Part shown: in pieces, positions 57,437 through 64,000 of the stretch
Layout: each line of letters starts with the position of its first letter
How positions within the stretch are numbered: the first letter of the stretch is position 1
NCBI RefSeq assembly: GCF_958979055.1
Contig: NC_084886.1
Location: 20,022,654 to 20,086,653, forward strand
Direction: 5' to 3'
From: Alnus glutinosa
Taxonomy: Eukaryota > Streptophyta > Magnoliopsida > Fagales > Betulaceae
DNA length: 64,000 nucleotides
Program-made: the position numbers and the translations under genes
The notes under the pieces: generated by a model
The model's database searches: none
Told to the model about the DNA's origin: nothing
Seen by the model: the letters and a program-made list of their open reading frames with translations, nothing else

Positions 57437-57467
<31 letters not shown>

Positions 57468-57649
57468 TTTTTTTATGAAGTTTTTAGCTCGCAGCACTGT
57501 CAAATAGCAAATAAAAAATAGATTGTTTTGTACTTTCAAAAGTTAAAAGAAAGAGTTTGAAAAAAATATATTGGCCACTTTTTTTTTGGTTTCTTTTTTT
57601 CTAGTTGACTTTGACTTTTTATTAAAGGATAGGGTGAAAACAATGATTT

Positions 57650-57921
57650 GCCCTGTTTGGTAACCCCCTCCTCTCAAGTATGAGAGCATTTTTTTTTTTT
57701 TAGTGGTTGTAAAAAGTGATTGATGTGATATAAAGTAGAAATAATTTATATGAAAAAGTGGAAAAAAATTGTATTATAGTGGGTTTTTTTATTTAAAAAG
57801 TAATAAAAAATTGTTAATGTGATATAAAAAGTAAAAAAAAGTTAAAATATTTTGAAGTTGAAGTTTTTTTGAGAGAAGTGAAAAGAATGAAAGGGGAGGG
57901 GTGAGGTTGCCATACGGGGCC
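57650..57921. mobile_element. MITE copy B, GCCCTGTTTGG ends
   Basis: The ends GCCCTGTTTGGTAACC and GGTTGCCATACGGGGCC are inverted with changes. Its interior AGTGATTGATGTGATATAAA block matches copies A and C, so the three are one family. Confidence 0.7.
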
Positions 57922-58011
57922 AAATAGAGGAAGATTTTCTCTTAGGATGTGATTGTTGTGTGACTTGTGTAGTGTGTGGAGTACAAAAATACATAGGTAA
58001 CACAACAGAAT

Positions 58012-58311
58012 GGTTTTGTTTGGCAAGTGACTTGCCATGCTGGAATAGTGAGTTGTTATTATTTAGAGTTAGTAAAAAGTGGTAGATGTGATATAAAGTT
58101 AAGAGTTTTATACAGAAAAATGAAAAAATTTTATATTTTAGTGAAATTTTTATTTGAATAGGAATAAAAAAATTATTGATGTGATATAAAAAGTGAAAAA
58201 AATATAAATATTTTGATGTTTGTTATTGAAAAATGTAAAAAAGTGAGAAAAAGTAAATGAATAGTAAAAAAACATTATTCTTGCATGACAAGCCACTTGC
58301 CAAACACGACC
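58012..58311. mobile_element. MITE copy C, TTTGGCAAGTGACTTGCC ends
   Basis: The left end GTTTTGTTTGGCAAGTGACT is mirrored by AGCCACTTGCCAAACACGAC at the right. The interior GTGATATAAAG blocks are shared with copies A and B. A GC-rich run (CGCCCCCGCCCCCGCCGCCG) lies directly outside the right end. Confidence 0.75.
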
Positions 58312-59449
58312 AATAAACGCCCCCGCCCCCGCCGCCGCCGGGGGGTGAGTTGGTAACATGATGTTAAAAATAAAAAAGACAAAAAATAGCGGTGACTGTG
58401 AAAAAGACTCGTAAAAAATACATGAGGCTAGCTTTCGATAGCCACATAATGTGAAGAAAGAAATAGATGAAGATGAAGGACGATTGTCATTGCAATTTCG
58501 ACCACAAATTAAAACGAAGGAAATTGGTTGACAATGAGATGCGTATCATGATTCTCTTCTTTTTTAAAGAGTACGTGAGCTTAAGATCTTAAGTTTGTGA
58601 GGAAGTTAGGCTTATGTAAGATATATACATGCACTATAAGAACCAAAAGTCAAACCACCTAATTAATTAATGACACTCGAGAATTTACTTCCCCTAACAT
58701 TAAGCACCAAATTGTAATCCGGGTCCATTTATAATTTTTGCCTTTTACGTCGATGCTTGAACAATGGTTTTAATTTTTCTAAAAGACATGAATCCCAATT
58801 TGTCATCATGCTAATGTTCACCTTTTTTTTATATCTAGGAATTAATATTGATTTTTTTTTTTTTTTTCTTTTTCTTTTTTTCATGGGTGTTATAATGACT
58901 AGAGAGCTAGAGAGTAATGCAATTAAGTGCAAGTCCTAAGGTTATCTAATTTGTGGTCGATTTAATCTTAAAAAGTGTGCCATCTCAACCAATGATTACC
59001 GACCAAATTCTCACACATGCCGTCAGACTCAAACTCATTGAAAGATGTGCAAAAATACTCAGCAAGCATTAGGATTTTTTTTTTTTAATTATTTTTTTAA
59101 TGAAATAAGAATGTAATGGTGTGAAAAGAAAATTAAGGAAATTAATCTTCTCATTTGCCAACACTAAAACCTAATACCTTTTTCTCGCAATGGCTTTGGA
59201 GGACATAAAAATAGCAAGTCGACGGTGTAGACGGGAGAGAATGTGAAGGGTCTGGCCTTCATTGCTCTTAGTATTTGCAAGTTTCTGGTCACTAGTGGCA
59301 GTGGAGGAGTACGTTGCAGCAGGACCAGTATAGTGCGAGTTCCAGTTTCCTTTACTTAACAATAAAGACAATTTAGAACATCTTATTTTTCTTCTTTCCT
59401 TTTACTATTAGAGAGCTTACTGTTGAATAAATTTGCAAACACACTACCA

Positions 59450-59503
<54 letters not shown>

Positions 59504-59765
59504 TTTGTATTGTCAAATAATCTTCCAATCATAATATTTTATTCATTTTTTTTTTTTTTTCAGAATTTTATTCTCTGATATAGGATGTTTATATTTCTTT
59601 ATTGTTTTTAAACTGTTCCCAAAACAAGGATAAGCTATATATAGAACCAGTACATATTTACATAGGAAAATTGCTTATTCTTAGCATTATCATGATAATC
59701 TTTTTATATCATCACATTACTTACCATTCCACTCAGCCCATCTGCACAAGAAATTGAGGTAAGGT
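58312..59765. other. Intergenic, no gene seen
   Basis: AT-rich spacer with T runs at about 58852-58867 and a TA microsatellite at 59455-59499. A 66-codon frame on the minus strand (59371-59171) has no support beyond being open. Confidence 0.45.
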
Positions 59766-60200
59766 GTAACAATCCCTGTTTTAGCCCAGGTTAATTTTTT
59801 AGGCAAAACCCAAGCAGATGGGCTTAGAATCTCCAGGCCCATTATTGCGACCTATGAAAGCTTAATTAAAAGGATTATAAAGCCCATTAAGTTTAGACAA
59901 ATGTATTTATTTTAAAAATTATTTGGAAAGGTATGTATGATTTAATGGTTATTATGATACGACTTTATATAAAGAATATTGGTTCAAATTTTGGTGGAAG
60001 AAAAAATCTTTTTTTTTTTTTTTTGCATGATTTTTATAAAAACCCCAACCCTAATACCCTAGCCACCAGTGCACCACCCTTATATAGTGCGGTATATGTA
60101 TATGGTATTTTAATTAGTTCTCAATTTTTTTTTTAGAAAGACTAGTTAAGGAATTGAGTTTAAAGTCAAAATTGCATAAATTAGTGTGAAAATTGCATGG
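59766..60200 (+). mobile_element. Possible truncated LTR start
   Basis: The sequence TGTAACAATCCCTGTTTTAG is of the kind that opens Gypsy LTRs. A promoter-like TTATATAG follows near 60083. There is no second copy, no end and no duplication, so the call is weak. Confidence 0.3.
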
Positions 60201-60214
60201 ATGATGTTTTTATG

Positions 60215-62270
<2,056 letters not shown>

Positions 62271-62450
62271 TAAATTTTCTCCAAACTGATTTGTAAGAAA
62301 CTCATACAATTAAACCAATTTTTAAAAGTGACATGTGTCCTTTAAGCTATTAAAAAAACATGTGAGAATCATATGCAATTAAAAAAAAAATGATTCTCAC
62401 ATGTAAGGAAAACATGTTACTATTAGAAGTTAGCTTGTAAGAAATTTCTG

Positions 62451-62483
<33 letters not shown>

Positions 62484-62986
62484 CTAATGATTCGTATACA
62501 TCACTTAGTGTACATCAAGTATACACCAATATACACTTGGTGTGGGATCCATGCATATGAGACTGAGATATGTTACATGCATATCTCTTGTATATCTTTT
62601 GTACATCACTTTTCTAAATTAACTATTGGATTTATAGGATTCTTGTGGGTCCTAAAAATCCAGTGGTTAATTTTAAAAAGTAATGTATAAAAGATGTATA
62701 AGAGATGGTTAATTTACAATTCATTCTCTAAGAAACCATCGAGTAATTCTACATGTACATTAAGTGTTCATCAAGTGTCTATCAAAAAATGAGGTGGCTT
62801 TTAAAATCACTATTTGATCAAAATCATCATTTGATCAATCATACCCAATGGTGATTTTAAAAGCCACTTTCTTTTTTGATGGACACTTAATGTACATGTA
62901 GAACTACTCAAGACCATCCCACATGCATGAGTCCCACACCAATGTGTCTTGATGTACACCAAGGTGATGTGCAAATAATGCATCTC
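62484..62986. mobile_element. Foldback element hosting a nested MITE
   Basis: Left part ATGATTCGTATACATCACTT, GTACATCAAG and ACACTTGGTGTGGGA is mirrored at the right by TCCCACACCAATGTGTC, CTTGATGTACACC and GATGTGCAAATAATGCAT. The symmetry is broken only by the MITE at 62743-62907. Confidence 0.65.
62743..62907. mobile_element. Nested MITE, GTAATTCTACATGTAC ends
   Basis: The ends GTAATTCTACATGTACATTA and TAATGTACATGTAGAACTAC are inverted; inner blocks GGTGGCTTTTAAAATCAC and GTGATTTTAAAAGCCAC mirror each other. It is the best-preserved member of the family seen at 61981 and, more distantly, 23407. Confidence 0.8.
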
Positions 62987-63019
62987 ATATATATATATAT
63001 ATATATGAGAAATGATTCT

Positions 63020-64000
63020 TTTACTGTTTACATCTATTAGTATTTTATATTGGCAACATTCTGGTTGACAAAAACACTTTATGTAACGGTTGCTTTTTAA
63101 CAGGATTATTGGTTCTATTCAGAGTCTTCAAGTAATATGGACAGTGTCTCATTTTATGCCATGTGTATGGTCACAAGTTTCTAGAAGATGTCTATGAAGA
63201 TTCCTTGCAAATTTCAAGACAGAAAAACTAGTTCCTGCGCAACCGTCCGGACGAGCATTTGAAGGTATCCGGACGCCCTGTAGTGTCTAGCATATTGAGT
63301 TGAAGATGTCCGGACGTCAGAGCAATATCATCCAGACGATAGGTCAAGCTTTTTCAATTTCTCCATGGAGTTGGATTTCAGAAGTCGACACTGTTTGGGA
63401 AGTTTCTGCAAGACGTTCGGACTACGTGGCAACACGTCCGGACGATGTTCAGCATTTCAGAATATTCCAGATTTCCGTTCGAACACGGAAAGGAGTTATA
63501 GCGAAGACTGTCTGGACACTTGGCCAAGCCGTCCAGACGTATACCTGTTATGGAAAGAATTGCGCTATTCTGGAAGGCGGTCGCAGAAGACCGTTCGGAT
63601 GAGGCAATCTTTAGTCCTGACGCTCGACAGCCAGAGTCCAAATTTGTCCAGATTTAGGATCTCTGTAATCCTATAAATAGATGGCTCTAGGCTTGTAAAT
63701 TGTATGAATTCTGTAACGAATTCCACAGTGCTTAGAGATGGTGTTTAGAGAGAATCGAATATCCGCTAGCTCTCTAGCCGTTACCAGTGTGTGCTCAATA
63801 GTTCGTGTGAAGCCTATCTTAGGGGTCGACCCTAAGGTAAATGAATCCATCAAAGACCCATTCAAGTAGGAGACTTGGTTGGGAAGCGTTCATGATGGGT
63901 TTCGTGTTATAGTTAAAGGTATGACTACTGCAATAGGTTTTGTGAGTACGAGTGCTTTGTAACTTGCTTTGTTTTTGGATAGTGGAATTCATAGATTTGG
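63020..64000 (+). mobile_element. LTR or LTR-element segment truncated by the window end
   Basis: From about 63240 to 63600 the phrase TCCGGACG and variants (GTCCGGACG, TCCAGACG, GTCTGGAC) recurs irregularly. It is followed by a TATA box (CTATAAATAG, 63671-63680) and by sequence typical of a transcribed LTR (GTAAATTGTATGAATTCTGT). I read it as part of a plant LTR with its promoter. Its start is not certain and its end is outside the window. No open frame here looks like a protein. Confidence 0.5.
63671..63680 (+). promoter_or_regulatory. TATA box of the right-end LTR-like segment
   Basis: The sequence CTATAAATAG stands in a GC-normal background and is followed about 30 bp later by a plausible start region. 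It is a canonical plant TATA box. Confidence 0.5.

Noticed and set aside
59171..59371. 66-codon minus-strand frame
   Set aside because: No promoter, homology or splice context. I could not support it as a gene.

Overview
The window is nuclear DNA from a flowering plant, almost certainly a eudicot and probably a woody one (the species is my guess only). The signs are intron-containing genes of plant families, AT-rich introns, Copia, Gypsy-like, LINE, Mutator and Harbinger-type transposons, and long TA, GA and poly-A tracts. I see no bacterial, organellar or viral gene set, no tRNA or rRNA gene and no CRISPR array.

Seven genes look intact. In order: a small plant protein of unknown role (4582-5028, -); an ABCG half-transporter of the ABCG7 type in 11 exons over 16.7 kb (5854-22603, -); an ELL-associated-factor (EAF) type transcription-elongation protein (35234-40652, +); a family-14 glycosyltransferase (43662-48776, +); an intronless mitochondrial PPR protein (50772-52319, +); a fasciclin-like arabinogalactan protein (52713-53888, -); and a two-exon Pro/Tyr-rich protein I do not recognise (55014-56363, -). 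EAF, GT14 and PPR occur in the order I recall for Arabidopsis At1g71080-71070-71060, so this part looks like an old conserved block. Every spliced model was joined by hand at plausible splice sites and stays in frame throughout.

The rest is mostly mobile DNA. The ABCG7 introns hold a near-complete but broken LINE in antisense, a deleted Copia element whose 3' LTR ends 23 bp from a splice donor, and a MITE. The accessory stretch at 24.0-34.9 kb is the most unusual part. An inner Mutator-like element (25275-34064) has inverted ends of about 220 bp and a perfect 9-bp target duplication (AATATCGTG). It carries broken pieces of a hexokinase gene, a UVSSA-like gene and a PPR-DYW gene. A 3.4-kb solo LTR with its own perfect 5-bp duplication (GCTTT) is inserted in it. 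The inner element itself sits inside a second, outer inverted-repeat unit (24017-34856) that carries pieces of ribosomal protein eL38, a PPR gene and a PLC-like phosphodiesterase gene. This is a gene-fragment-capturing element inside another one. A separate small Harbinger-type element (49551-50335; TTA duplication, 15-bp perfect ends) carries a lactate dehydrogenase fragment.

The right end (56.5-64 kb) has no gene I can support. It holds MITE families, long TA/GA tracts and part of an LTR that runs off the window.
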